Assembly: GCA_913020685.1 (NCBI GenBank)
Contig: CAJWAY010000060.1
Span: forward strand, 1-7,336
Direction of reading: 5' to 3'
Source of the DNA: an uncultured Flavobacteriaceae bacterium
GTDB taxonomy: Bacteria; Bacteroidota; Bacteroidia; Flavobacteriales; Flavobacteriaceae
Length of the DNA stretch: 7,336 nt
Below the pieces are notes generated by a model. That model was not told where the DNA came from and made no database searches. It saw only the letters and a program-made list of their open reading frames with translations. Positions within the stretch are counted from its first letter, which is position 1; each line of letters opens with the position of its first letter. Below, piece by piece: positions 1-6,340 of the stretch. The position numbers and the translations under genes were made by a program.

Positions 1-173
1 ATAAAATAAATGAGGCCTGGAAAAATGCATCCGAAGAAATGTACAAGGCCCAAGCAGAAACGGGTCAAGGTGCGGAAGGATCAACTACCCCCCCCAAACA
101 ACCTGGTTCAAAGAAAGAAGCTAATGATGGAGATGACGTTCAAGATGTTGATTTTGAAGAAGTTAAGGACTAA
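1..173 (+). CDS. dnaK: Chaperone protein DnaK (Hsp70), C-terminal end only
   Basis: This is the last 56 codons of a gene that begins upstream of the window; the frame starts at base 3 and ends with TAA at 171-173. The translated tail has the DnaK layout. First comes the end of the helical lid (NEAWKNASEEMYKAQAE), then a flexible Gly/Pro/Lys-rich linker, then the acidic end DVQDVDFEEVKD, which matches the conserved EEVKD-type C-terminus of bacterial Hsp70. DnaK is the cytosolic ATP-dependent chaperone working with DnaJ and GrpE; the substrate-binding and ATPase domains lie outside the window. A run of eight C residues (88-95) encodes part of Thr-Pro-Pro in the linker and stands out in this AT-rich DNA. 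A strong terminator follows 22 bases after the stop, so dnaK appears to end its own transcription unit. The identification rests on this tail alone but the motif is distinctive. Confidence 0.9.
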   Translation, partial: KINEAWKNASEEMYKAQAETGQGAEGSTTPPKQPGSKKEANDGDDVQDVDFEEVKD

Positions 174-195
174 TTATAATCTTCTATTTTACAAA

Positions 196-242
196 AAAAC
201 CTTCCGTAAGTTCAAACGGAAGGTTTTATTTTTTAATTTTTT
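196..242 (+). terminator. Intrinsic (rho-independent) terminator after dnaK
   Basis: A perfect 12-bp inverted repeat (196-207 pairs with 216-227, core ACCTTCCGT/ACGGAAGGT) closes an 8-base loop (208-215). It is followed by a T-rich tail (228-242, interrupted by three A residues). Because A residues precede the left arm, the same hairpin could also work weakly on the other strand. It sits 22 bases after the dnaK stop and ends only three bases before the menI start codon. Confidence 0.88.
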
Positions 243-245
243 GCA

Positions 246-662
246 ATGGATAAAGATAATATACTTCGAATATGCAATGCCTTGGTCAAAGGCAACTTGA
301 TGGAGACTTTGGCAATTGAATTTATTGATGTTGGTATAGATTATCTCTCAGCTAGAATGCCAGTTTCCCCAAAAGTTCATCAGTTAGACGGATTACTACA
401 TGGAGGAGCAACAGTGGCTTTGGCAGAAACTGTCGGCAGCGCTGCTGTTTCTGTATTGAGTCAAGATCCTACCGTCTCAACCTTGGGTATTGAAATCTCA
501 GCAAACCACCTTAAAAGTGTGCGAAGTGGATTCGTTACTGCTACTGCCAGACCCTTAAAAATGGGAAAAACAATACAGTTGATGGAGATTAAAGTAACGG
601 ACGAAGACAATAATTTGATTTCTCATTGTAAATTATCTACTATTTCTCGACCCAAAAAATAA
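246..662 (+). CDS. menI: 1,4-dihydroxy-2-naphthoyl-CoA hydrolase (hotdog-fold thioesterase, MenI/YdiI/PaaI type)
   Basis: A 138-residue single-domain hotdog thioesterase, the same size as E. coli MenI (YdiI). It is predicted to hydrolyse DHNA-CoA to free DHNA and CoA in the cytosol, the step between MenB and MenA. The active-site block is intact: Gln46 and Asp48 before GLLHGG (His52, Gly53), then LAET with Glu61 as the expected catalytic carboxylate, Ser65, and ANH with His88. Remembered alignment to YdiI places these on its Gln48, His54, Glu63, Ser67 and His89 positions. The ATG at 246 is preferred over the in-frame ATG at 300, because residues 10-30 (CNALVKGNLMETLAIEFIDVG) still align with the YdiI N-terminus. 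It is the first gene of the men cluster and its stop TAA directly abuts the menF ATG. The family is broad, so the substrate is inferred from similarity plus the operon. No Shine-Dalgarno box is visible. Confidence 0.87.
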   Translation: MDKDNILRICNALVKGNLMETLAIEFIDVGIDYLSARMPVSPKVHQLDGLLHGGATVALAETVGSAAVSVLSQDPTVSTLGIEISANHLKSVRSGFVTATARPLKMGKTIQLMEIKVTDEDNNLISHCKLSTISRPKK

Positions 663-1706
663 ATGAGTAAGCCCGATCTGGAAGAGGTGTTTAGCAAGCT
701 TTTATCGGCTGACCAAGCCTTTGTTTTTTTTAGACTACCAAAAACGAAGACAGTTCATTGCCATTTTCAAGAAGACGCCTCCCTGACTTTTACAGACGAT
801 TTAAAAATCAATGGATTTTTGATGAGCCGTTTTGATTTCCCTCTTCCTGCTGTCTATATTTCTAACAAAAATCACCTCCAATTTGAATATGAGCCTCCAT
901 TCTTTGAGCCAAAAGTTCAAACAGTTTCAATCCATTCAAAAAACAGAACCTCATTTATCAGAATGGTAAATATCACAAAAAAAGCTATTGCGTCTGGACG
1001 TTTAAAAAAATTGGTCGTTGCCAGTAAAATTTCCCTAAATAAAAAAATAGATAACTTTAAATTTTTCAGCCATTTATTAGCGCTCTATCCAAATGCAATG
1101 GTCTATTTTTGGCATCATCCCAAGGGAGAGACTTGGATCGGTGCTAGCCCTGAACAACTTTTTTCGGTTCACTCCGGTCAACTCATCACTATGGCACTTG
1201 CTGGAACTTTACCTTATAATACTCATGAAGTATACGATTGGGGAGACAAAGAAAAAAATGAACAAGGCTGGGTCAAAGAGGTAGTTCAAAGGAATCTAAA
1301 AGATTTTTTTCCGTCTTCAGTGCTTCAATGCTCAGAAACTTATACCCGTAGGGCAGGTAATTTGGTACATTTGTGCAATGATTTATCGGTTGAAGCCCAA
1401 AACATTAATACAACATCACTACTAAAAAAACTCCACCCTACTCCTGCAGTGGGTGGAATTCCTGTGGATGAAGGAATGCGTTTTCTAGCTGATCACGAAA
1501 ACCTAGATCGTGCTTACTATACTGGATTTTTTGGACCAGTGATGGGGGAAGATCAAATCGACTTGTTTGTAAATCTCCGTTGTGCTAAAATTATTTCTAT
1601 GGGTATAGATTTATATGTAGGAGCAGGAATAACAGAAGACAGCGAGCCAGAAAAAGAGTGGGAGGAAACACTAAACAAATCTAAAACCTTATTGGCAGCG
1701 CTTTAA
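663..1706 (+). CDS. menF: Isochorismate synthase (menaquinone-specific, chorismate-binding enzyme family)
   Basis: A 347-residue chorismate-binding enzyme predicted to convert chorismate to isochorismate with Mg2+, the committing step of menaquinone synthesis. The catalytic core lies in residues 95-347. Lys116 in KKLVVASK is the expected general base (E. coli MenF Lys190/EntC Lys147). Glu164 in GASPEQL is the general acid. ALAGT at 178-182 has Ala180 where aminodeoxychorismate synthases carry a Lys nucleophile, which argues against PabB. Glu200 and the C-terminal GAGITEDSEPEKEWEET block (Glu332, Glu335) supply metal and substrate contacts, and RAYYTGFFGP (283-292) is another family block. It is shorter than E. 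coli MenF (431) and EntC (391); the shortfall is in the poorly conserved first 90 residues, and the core is intact. The start ATG follows the menI stop with no gap, so the two are probably translationally coupled. TrpE and salicylate synthase are less likely given the men neighbours. Confidence 0.92.
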   Translation: MSKPDLEEVFSKLLSADQAFVFFRLPKTKTVHCHFQEDASLTFTDDLKINGFLMSRFDFPLPAVYISNKNHLQFEYEPPFFEPKVQTVSIHSKNRTSFIRMVNITKKAIASGRLKKLVVASKISLNKKIDNFKFFSHLLALYPNAMVYFWHHPKGETWIGASPEQLFSVHSGQLITMALAGTLPYNTHEVYDWGDKEKNEQGWVKEVVQRNLKDFFPSSVLQCSETYTRRAGNLVHLCNDLSVEAQNINTTSLLKKLHPTPAVGGIPVDEGMRFLADHENLDRAYYTGFFGPVMGEDQIDLFVNLRCAKIISMGIDLYVGAGITEDSEPEKEWEETLNKSKTLLAAL

Positions 1707-1739
1707 TTTATTTTAGAGGATCAATCACTTTGTGTTTTG

Positions 1740-1747
1740 TATTTTTG
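1740..1747 (+). promoter_or_regulatory. Possible Bacteroidota -7 promoter box in front of menD
   Basis: The 54-base gap between menF and menD (1707-1760) contains TATTTTTG, an exact match to the Bacteroidota -7 consensus TAnnTTTG. It lies 13 bases before the menD ATG. No convincing TTTG -33 box occurs 19-21 bases upstream, so this is half a promoter at best. Such a motif arises easily by chance in AT-rich DNA. The rest of the gap shows no hairpin or reading frame. Confidence 0.22.
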
Positions 1748-1760
1748 TCAAGCTAAGTAA

Positions 1761-3548
1761 ATGAAAAACACAGGGAGTAGATCGATTAAATATCCTGAGA
1801 TTCCGGTAGCACAAACGGTTGTCCAATTCTGTAAAATCAAGGACATTCAACATATTGTGATTTGTGCTGGTTCGAGAAATGCTCCTTTGTCATATGGTTT
1901 TGTTAAAAATCCTTTTTTTACGACTTACAGTGTTATAGACGAACGCTCGGCTGCATTTTTTGCCATGGGCATGGCACAGCAACTTAATAATCCAACGGCA
2001 GTGGTTTGCACCTCTGGTTCAGCATTACTCAATTTTTACCCAGCAGTGGCAGAGGCTTTTTACAGTAACATTCCATTGGTTATCATTTCTGCAGATCGCA
2101 TGCCTCATCTCATTAATATTGGAGATGGTCAAACTATCCAACAAAAAGGTGTTTTCGAACCACATTTGGTCGATTTTGGCTATCTAAGTCCCGATGTAAT
2201 CCACGCTGTTGATACTTTATTTGAAAACCCCAATCAAAATTTGATTTCACCCAAAGCAACTCAAAATCAGATTGATAAAAAACAGAAGGAAATCCAAAAG
2301 GAAAATGAAAATCAAATTAATAGGGTTTTAAACCATGCCATTCAAAAAAGTGGACCTGTTCACCTGAATGTTCCAATGGAGGAACCCTTGTTCGGAATGA
2401 CAACCTCACCTATCAAAATAACTTTTAATACTGAACCGAAGTTTTATCATCCCAATATAGATTTTAAATCTTTTAAAAAACAATGGAAAAAGGCTGAGAA
2501 AAAGCTAATCTTAGTTGGTGTTAATAATCCTGGTATAATCGATCAACAATGGCTTGACTTAATAGATGCTGATCCCTCTGTAATTCTAATGACTGAAACC
2601 ACATCTAATTTACGTTCTTCAAATGCTGTAAATTCAATTGATTCATTGATTGCTCCTTTGGAATGGGGCAATCATCTTTTTTTTAAAACTCTAAAACCTG
2701 AAATACTATTGACTTTTGGGGGTATGGTGGTTTCAAAAAAAATTAAAAAATTGTTGAGGCATCATTCACCTCAAGAGCACTGGCACGTTGATCCTTTCCG
2801 TGCTTATGACACTTACTATTGTTTAACACAGTATTTTTCCATGACGGTCAATTCTTTTTTCTCTGGATTACTAAACGATTATCAAGCACCAAAGACCAAT
2901 TACAAATCATCAGTTTTACACCAATATCGATCGCAACTCCAAAAAGTAAATACTTATTTACGCCAAATTCCATTTTCTGACTTGAAGGCCTTTGAAATAA
3001 TTTTCTCAAATCTTCCATATAAGATTCATCTGCAACTTGCCAACAGTTCAACGGTTAGGTATGCTCAGCTTTTTGATATGCCTGAGGGGGCAGAAGTCTT
3101 TTCCAACCGAGGAACCAGTGGTATTGATGGGTCTACTGCTACCGCGGTGGGAGCTGCTCTTATCAATAAAAACCAAAGCTTATTAATCACCGGAGACCTC
3201 AGTTTTTTTTATGATATCAATGGATTGTGGAATAATCACATTCCATCTAATTTTAGAGTTATTTTAATAAATAACCAAGGCGGGGGAATCTTTAGAATTC
3301 TTCCAGGAGAGAAAGACAGTCCTGAATACGATACATATTTTGAGACTATACACAATCGAGATGCCAGACAAATTTCAAGGGTATTTGGTTTCCATTATAA
3401 AGTAGTTAAAACTAATACCGGATTAAAATGGGCCCTAAAAAAATTCTTTAAGCCGTCTCGTCAACCTAAAATATTAGAGATTAAAACACCAAGAAAAATA
3501 AATGACAGTATCCTGCAAAATTTCTTTAAAGCCATGCAAATGTGTTAA
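1761..3548 (+). CDS. menD: 2-succinyl-5-enolpyruvyl-6-hydroxy-3-cyclohexene-1-carboxylate synthase (SEPHCHC synthase)
   Basis: A 595-residue thiamine-diphosphate- and Mg2+-dependent enzyme that decarboxylates 2-oxoglutarate and adds the product to isochorismate, giving SEPHCHC. The N-terminal ThDP domain has AGSRNAPL (Ser38, Arg39), DERSAAFFAMGMA with the cofactor-activating Glu61, TSGSALLNFYPAVAEA, SADRMP (Arg113) and IGDGQTIQQ (Gln125 area). The central domain is about 205-370. The C-terminal ThDP domain has SNRGTSGIDG (448-457), then the metal and diphosphate motif starting GDLSFFYDINGLW (478-490) and continuing to NNQGGGIFRILP. Length is in the family range. Residues 151-192 form a Lys/Gln/Asn-rich hydrophilic stretch between the first domain and the PVHLNVPMEEPL segment. 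In the first motif Ala36 replaces the usual Pro of SPGSR. It lies 54 bases after menF. The first ATG is taken as the start, since the homologous region begins soon after it. Confidence 0.97.
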   Translation: MKNTGSRSIKYPEIPVAQTVVQFCKIKDIQHIVICAGSRNAPLSYGFVKNPFFTTYSVIDERSAAFFAMGMAQQLNNPTAVVCTSGSALLNFYPAVAEAFYSNIPLVIISADRMPHLINIGDGQTIQQKGVFEPHLVDFGYLSPDVIHAVDTLFENPNQNLISPKATQNQIDKKQKEIQKENENQINRVLNHAIQKSGPVHLNVPMEEPLFGMTTSPIKITFNTEPKFYHPNIDFKSFKKQWKKAEKKLILVGVNNPGIIDQQWLDLIDADPSVILMTETTSNLRSSNAVNSIDSLIAPLEWGNHLFFKTLKPEILLTFGGMVVSKKIKKLLRHHSPQEHWHVDPFRAYDTYYCLTQYFSMTVNSFFSGLLNDYQAPKTNYKSSVLHQYRSQLQKVNTYLRQIPFSDLKAFEIIFSNLPYKIHLQLANSSTVRYAQLFDMPEGAEVFSNRGTSGIDGSTATAVGAALINKNQSLLITGDLSFFYDINGLWNNHIPSNFRVILINNQGGGIFRILPGEKDSPEYDTYFETIHNRDARQISRVFGFHYKVVKTNTGLKWALKKFFKPSRQPKILEIKTPRKINDSILQNFFKAMQMC

Positions 3549-3553
3549 ATTTG
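3521..3553 (+). promoter_or_regulatory. Possible Bacteroidota-type promoter in front of menB
   Basis: TAAATTTG at 3546-3553 exactly matches the Bacteroidota -7 consensus TAnnTTTG and overlaps the menD stop codon. A TTTC at 3521-3524, one mismatch from the -33 TTTG, lies 21 bases upstream. Initiation would then fall roughly 10-13 bases before the menB ATG at 3571. This would give menB and downstream genes an internal promoter, but the elements are short and the DNA is AT-rich. Confidence 0.28.
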
Positions 3554-3570
3554 AAATTTATATGTAACCT

Positions 3571-4392
3571 ATGAAAAACATTAACTGGGAAAGTCTAGCC
3601 AAGTATAGTGATATCAAATTTGAGTTATTCGAGGGTGTGGCAAAAATTACGATCAACCGCCCCGAGGTTTACAATGCCTTTCGTCCTGAGACTAACATAC
3701 AAATGTTAGAAGCAATGGAGGTTTGTAGTGAGCGCACTGATATTGACGTGGTGGTATTTACAGGAGCCGGTGAAAAGGCTTTTTGTAGCGGAGGAGACCA
3801 AAACGTGAAAGGTATTGGAGGGTATGTGGGAGAAGACGGTGTCCCCAGACTGAATGTACTGGATTTACACAAAAGGATCAGAGAATTACCCAAGCCTGTT
3901 GTTGCGATGGTAAATGGCTACGCTATTGGAGGCGGTCATGTTCTGCATGTTGTATGTGATCTAACTATTGCCAGTGAAAATGCCATTTTTGGACAGACCG
4001 GTCCAAAGGTAGGTAGTTTTGACGGTGGTTTTGGTTCGTCATATTTGGCAAGGCATGTGGGACAAAAGAAAGCTCGAGAAATATGGTTTCTCTGTCAGCA
4101 ATACTCCGCGAATGAAGCTGAAAAAATGGGATTGGTCAACAAAGTTGTTCCTTTGGACAAGTTGGAGACAACTGTTTTGGAATGGTGTAAATTGATGCAA
4201 AAAAGAAGCCCTTTAGCATTGCGTATGATTAAGAGGTGTTTGAATGCAGAATTGGATGGTCAGCACGGATTGATGCAATTGGCTGGAGACGCCACCTTGA
4301 TGTATTATCTAATGGACGAAGCACAAGAGGGGAAACAAGCATTTCTAGAAAAAAGAGACCCCAATTTTAAACAGTACCCTAAATTTCCTTAA
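3571..4392 (+). CDS. menB: 1,4-dihydroxy-2-naphthoyl-CoA synthase (naphthoate synthase, crotonase fold)
   Basis: A 273-residue crotonase-superfamily enzyme that performs the intramolecular Claisen (Dieckmann-type) ring closure of o-succinylbenzoyl-CoA to DHNA-CoA. Visible signatures are ITINRPEVYNAFRP (26-39), oxyanion-hole glycines in FCSGGDQ (Gly75) and AIGGGHVLH (119-126), the mobile-loop Tyr85 in GGY, GQTGPKVGSFDGG (141-153) with Ser149 and Asp151, and Tyr246 near the C-terminus. These map by remembered alignment to E. coli Gly86, Tyr97, Ser161, Asp163 and Tyr258. Gly144 in QTG marks the bicarbonate-dependent type I class; type II enzymes such as the mycobacterial one have Asp there. The terminal DPNFKQYPKFP is typical of Bacteroidota MenB. 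The gene starts 22 bases after menD and ends 5 bases before menA. There is no Shine-Dalgarno box. Confidence 0.97.
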   Translation: MKNINWESLAKYSDIKFELFEGVAKITINRPEVYNAFRPETNIQMLEAMEVCSERTDIDVVVFTGAGEKAFCSGGDQNVKGIGGYVGEDGVPRLNVLDLHKRIRELPKPVVAMVNGYAIGGGHVLHVVCDLTIASENAIFGQTGPKVGSFDGGFGSSYLARHVGQKKAREIWFLCQQYSANEAEKMGLVNKVVPLDKLETTVLEWCKLMQKRSPLALRMIKRCLNAELDGQHGLMQLAGDATLMYYLMDEAQEGKQAFLEKRDPNFKQYPKFP

Positions 4393-4397
4393 TTCTT

Positions 4398-5306
4398 TTG
4401 AGTAATCAATTTTCAGTTTGGTTGGCTGCCGCTCGATTAAGAACACTGCCACTTTCTGTTGCTGGGATCATCACCGGAAACGCCATTGCATCAAAGGAAG
4501 AAAATTTTTCTTTAGGTATTTTTATCCTTTCCATATTGACTGCTATAGCTTTTCAAATAATTTCTAATTTTGCCAATGATTATGGAGACTGGATAAAAGG
4601 AACGGATAATCCCAATAGAGTAGGGCCTGAAAGAACATTACAGCAAGGATTACTTTCGGTAAAAGCCTTAAAAAAGGGGATTGTGATTACTGCATTGATT
4701 TCAATCCTATTGGCCCTAAGTTTGATTTATTTGGCTTTTGGGGGGAATCAATTGTTGGTTTCTTTCTTTTACATTGCGCTTGCTTTGGCAGCGGTTTGGT
4801 CTGCCATCAGATATACAGTTGGTCAAACTGCATATGGATACCATGGTTTAGGGGATTTATTTGTTTTCTTCTTTTTTGGATGGGTAAGTGTAGTAGGGGC
4901 TTACTATCTTCAGGTTCAAACCATTGATAGTACTTCTCTATTTTTGGGAACAGCAATTGGATTACTAAGTGTGGGAGTCCTCAATCTAAACAATATGCGA
5001 GATATTGTTAATGACAAGAATTCACAAAAAAATACCTTGGTGGTGTATTTGGGAAGCCAAAAAGGAAAATACTATCATTATCTTTTGATGATATTGGGAG
5101 CCTTATTTTTACTTTTCGGAATGGGTACGGCTTTTGTCAACGAATACCCCTTGTCATTACTGGTCGTGCTTCCAATTTTTCTTCACCTTTATCAGGTGGC
5201 TAAAATTCGTGAGCCCAAAGCCTACGATCCATTGCTAAAACAACTTGCACTGTCAACTTTTTTTGTCTCTCTTACTCTATTTATGATCTTTTACCGTTTT
5301 CAATGA
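4398..5306 (+). CDS. menA: 1,4-dihydroxy-2-naphthoate polyprenyltransferase (UbiA family)
   Basis: A 302-residue integral membrane prenyltransferase that joins DHNA to a polyprenyl diphosphate with loss of CO2, giving demethylmenaquinone. The N-terminal ARLRTLPLSVAGIITG resembles MenA starts. The first Asp-rich motif is NFANDYGDWIKGTDN (57-71; Asp61, Asp64, Asp70) and the second is NNMRDIVNDKNSQKNTL (198-214; Asp202, Asp206). Both bind Mg-diphosphate. Multiple hydrophobic helices are visible, for example 17-30, 39-57, 94-114, 117-138, 153-171, 181-195, 228-247, 250-266 and 283-299. The start is taken as TTG at 4398: an in-frame TAA at 4380-4382 excludes an upstream ATG, and the first internal ATG is near residue 200. 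Only ATT and similar codons compete. It begins 5 bases after the menB stop, and its TGA overlaps the menC ATG. The prenyl chain length cannot be read from the sequence. Confidence 0.95.
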   Translation: MSNQFSVWLAAARLRTLPLSVAGIITGNAIASKEENFSLGIFILSILTAIAFQIISNFANDYGDWIKGTDNPNRVGPERTLQQGLLSVKALKKGIVITALISILLALSLIYLAFGGNQLLVSFFYIALALAAVWSAIRYTVGQTAYGYHGLGDLFVFFFFGWVSVVGAYYLQVQTIDSTSLFLGTAIGLLSVGVLNLNNMRDIVNDKNSQKNTLVVYLGSQKGKYYHYLLMILGALFLLFGMGTAFVNEYPLSLLVVLPIFLHLYQVAKIREPKAYDPLLKQLALSTFFVSLTLFMIFYRFQ

Positions 5307-6340
5307 AAGCCCATTACAAAAGATATATCCTAAAGTTTAGGTATCCTGGTGGTACTTCTCGTGGGGTATTGAGGGAAAAAGAAACTTGGTTTTTATTTTT
5401 AAGTGATGGAAATAGAACAGGAGTTGGTGAGTGTGGTCTTTTTAGAGGGTTGAGTTCAGACGATCAACCTGATTATGAGGATCAACTCAAGTTCTTATGT
5501 AAACGGATTAATAAAAATGAAATATTATCAGTTGAGTCACTTAAATGTTTTCCGTCGATTCAAATGGGTTATGAAACAGCTTTATTATCGCTTAAATCAG
5601 AAGATCCCTTCCAACTTTTTCCCTCACCATTTACAAGAGGGTTAGATAAGATTCCTATCAATGGATTGGTTTGGATGGGCGATCGATCATATATGAAAGC
5701 TCAAATTGAAGAAAAAATTGCTCAAGGTTTTGATTGTATAAAACTTAAAATTGGTACTTTGGATTTCATTGAGGAGTATTCATTGTTAAAGGAAATTCGA
5801 AATAATTACAGTGCTGAAAAAATCACATTAAGGTTAGATGCTAATGGGGCTTTTGCTCCCGATGGGGTAATGGATAAACTTAAATCTTTATCAGATTTAG
5901 AGATTCATTCAATAGAACAACCTATTGCTTCAGGTCAAGCTGAAGCCATGCGAGAGTTGTGTATCAATTCTCCCATCCCAATAGCTTTGGATGAGGAACT
6001 CATCGGGGTCATTAAAAAAGAGGAAAGAATTGCTTTATTAGATAAAATTATGCCGAATTACTTGATATTAAAACCTTCTTTATTGGGAGGGTTTAAATCT
6101 TGTGAGGATTGGATTGCTTTAGCCCAAGAGCGCTCTATAGGGTGGTGGGTGACTAGTGCCTTAGAAAGTAATATTGGATTAAATGCTATCGCTCAATGGA
6201 CTTTTTCACTTTCTGTAAAAAATCATCAGGGACTGGGCACAGGGAACTTATTTACCAATAACTTTGAGTCACCTATGTGTGTAAGTAAAGGCAACTTATA
6301 CTTTGATATAAATCAAAATTGTGAAATCCCAAATATATGA
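5303..6340 (+). CDS. menC: o-Succinylbenzoate synthase (enolase superfamily)
   Basis: A 345-residue enolase-superfamily enzyme that dehydrates SHCHC to o-succinylbenzoate. The N-terminal capping domain (about 1-110) includes GVGECGLFRGLS (40-51). The barrel carries KLKIG with the KxK pair Lys147/Lys149 (Lys149 the expected base), metal ligands Asp179 in LDANG, Glu205 in IEQP and Asp230 in LDEE, and the opposite Lys257 in ILKPSLLGG (255-263). WVTSALESNIGLNAIAQW (282-299) forms the later barrel segment. The conserved set argues for an active enzyme. OSBS enzymes are divergent and resemble dipeptide epimerases and N-acylamino-acid racemases, so the assignment leans on the men neighbours. The ATG lies inside ATGA shared with the menA stop, and its own TGA is shared with the next gene in the same way, which indicates translational coupling on both sides. 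Confidence 0.93.
   Translation: MKAHYKRYILKFRYPGGTSRGVLREKETWFLFLSDGNRTGVGECGLFRGLSSDDQPDYEDQLKFLCKRINKNEILSVESLKCFPSIQMGYETALLSLKSEDPFQLFPSPFTRGLDKIPINGLVWMGDRSYMKAQIEEKIAQGFDCIKLKIGTLDFIEEYSLLKEIRNNYSAEKITLRLDANGAFAPDGVMDKLKSLSDLEIHSIEQPIASGQAEAMRELCINSPIPIALDEELIGVIKKEERIALLDKIMPNYLILKPSLLGGFKSCEDWIALAQERSIGWWVTSALESNIGLNAIAQWTFSLSVKNHQGLGTGNLFTNNFESPMCVSKGNLYFDINQNCEIPNI

Noticed and set aside
10..300. Open frame of 96 codons running across the dnaK end, the terminator and the menI start
   Set aside because: It is out of frame with the clear DnaK tail, is basic and low in complexity, and reads through the terminator hairpin. It is a shadow frame.
721..729. Poly-T runs such as this one in menF, and those in menD near 2680-2690 and 3202-3209, as phase-variation tracts
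   Set aside because: They encode ordinary residues in core metabolic enzymes, are common in AT-rich genomes, and no switching context is seen.
663..1706. Anthranilate or aminodeoxychorismate synthase component I instead of isochorismate synthase
   Set aside because: The ALAGT motif has Ala where PabB has the Lys nucleophile, there is no glutamine amidotransferase partner nearby, and the gene sits in a men operon.
3562..3567. Minimal start-stop ATGTAA three bases before the menB ATG
   Set aside because: Such upstream start-stop elements can modulate translation, but six bases in AT-rich DNA arise by chance and nothing else supports it.
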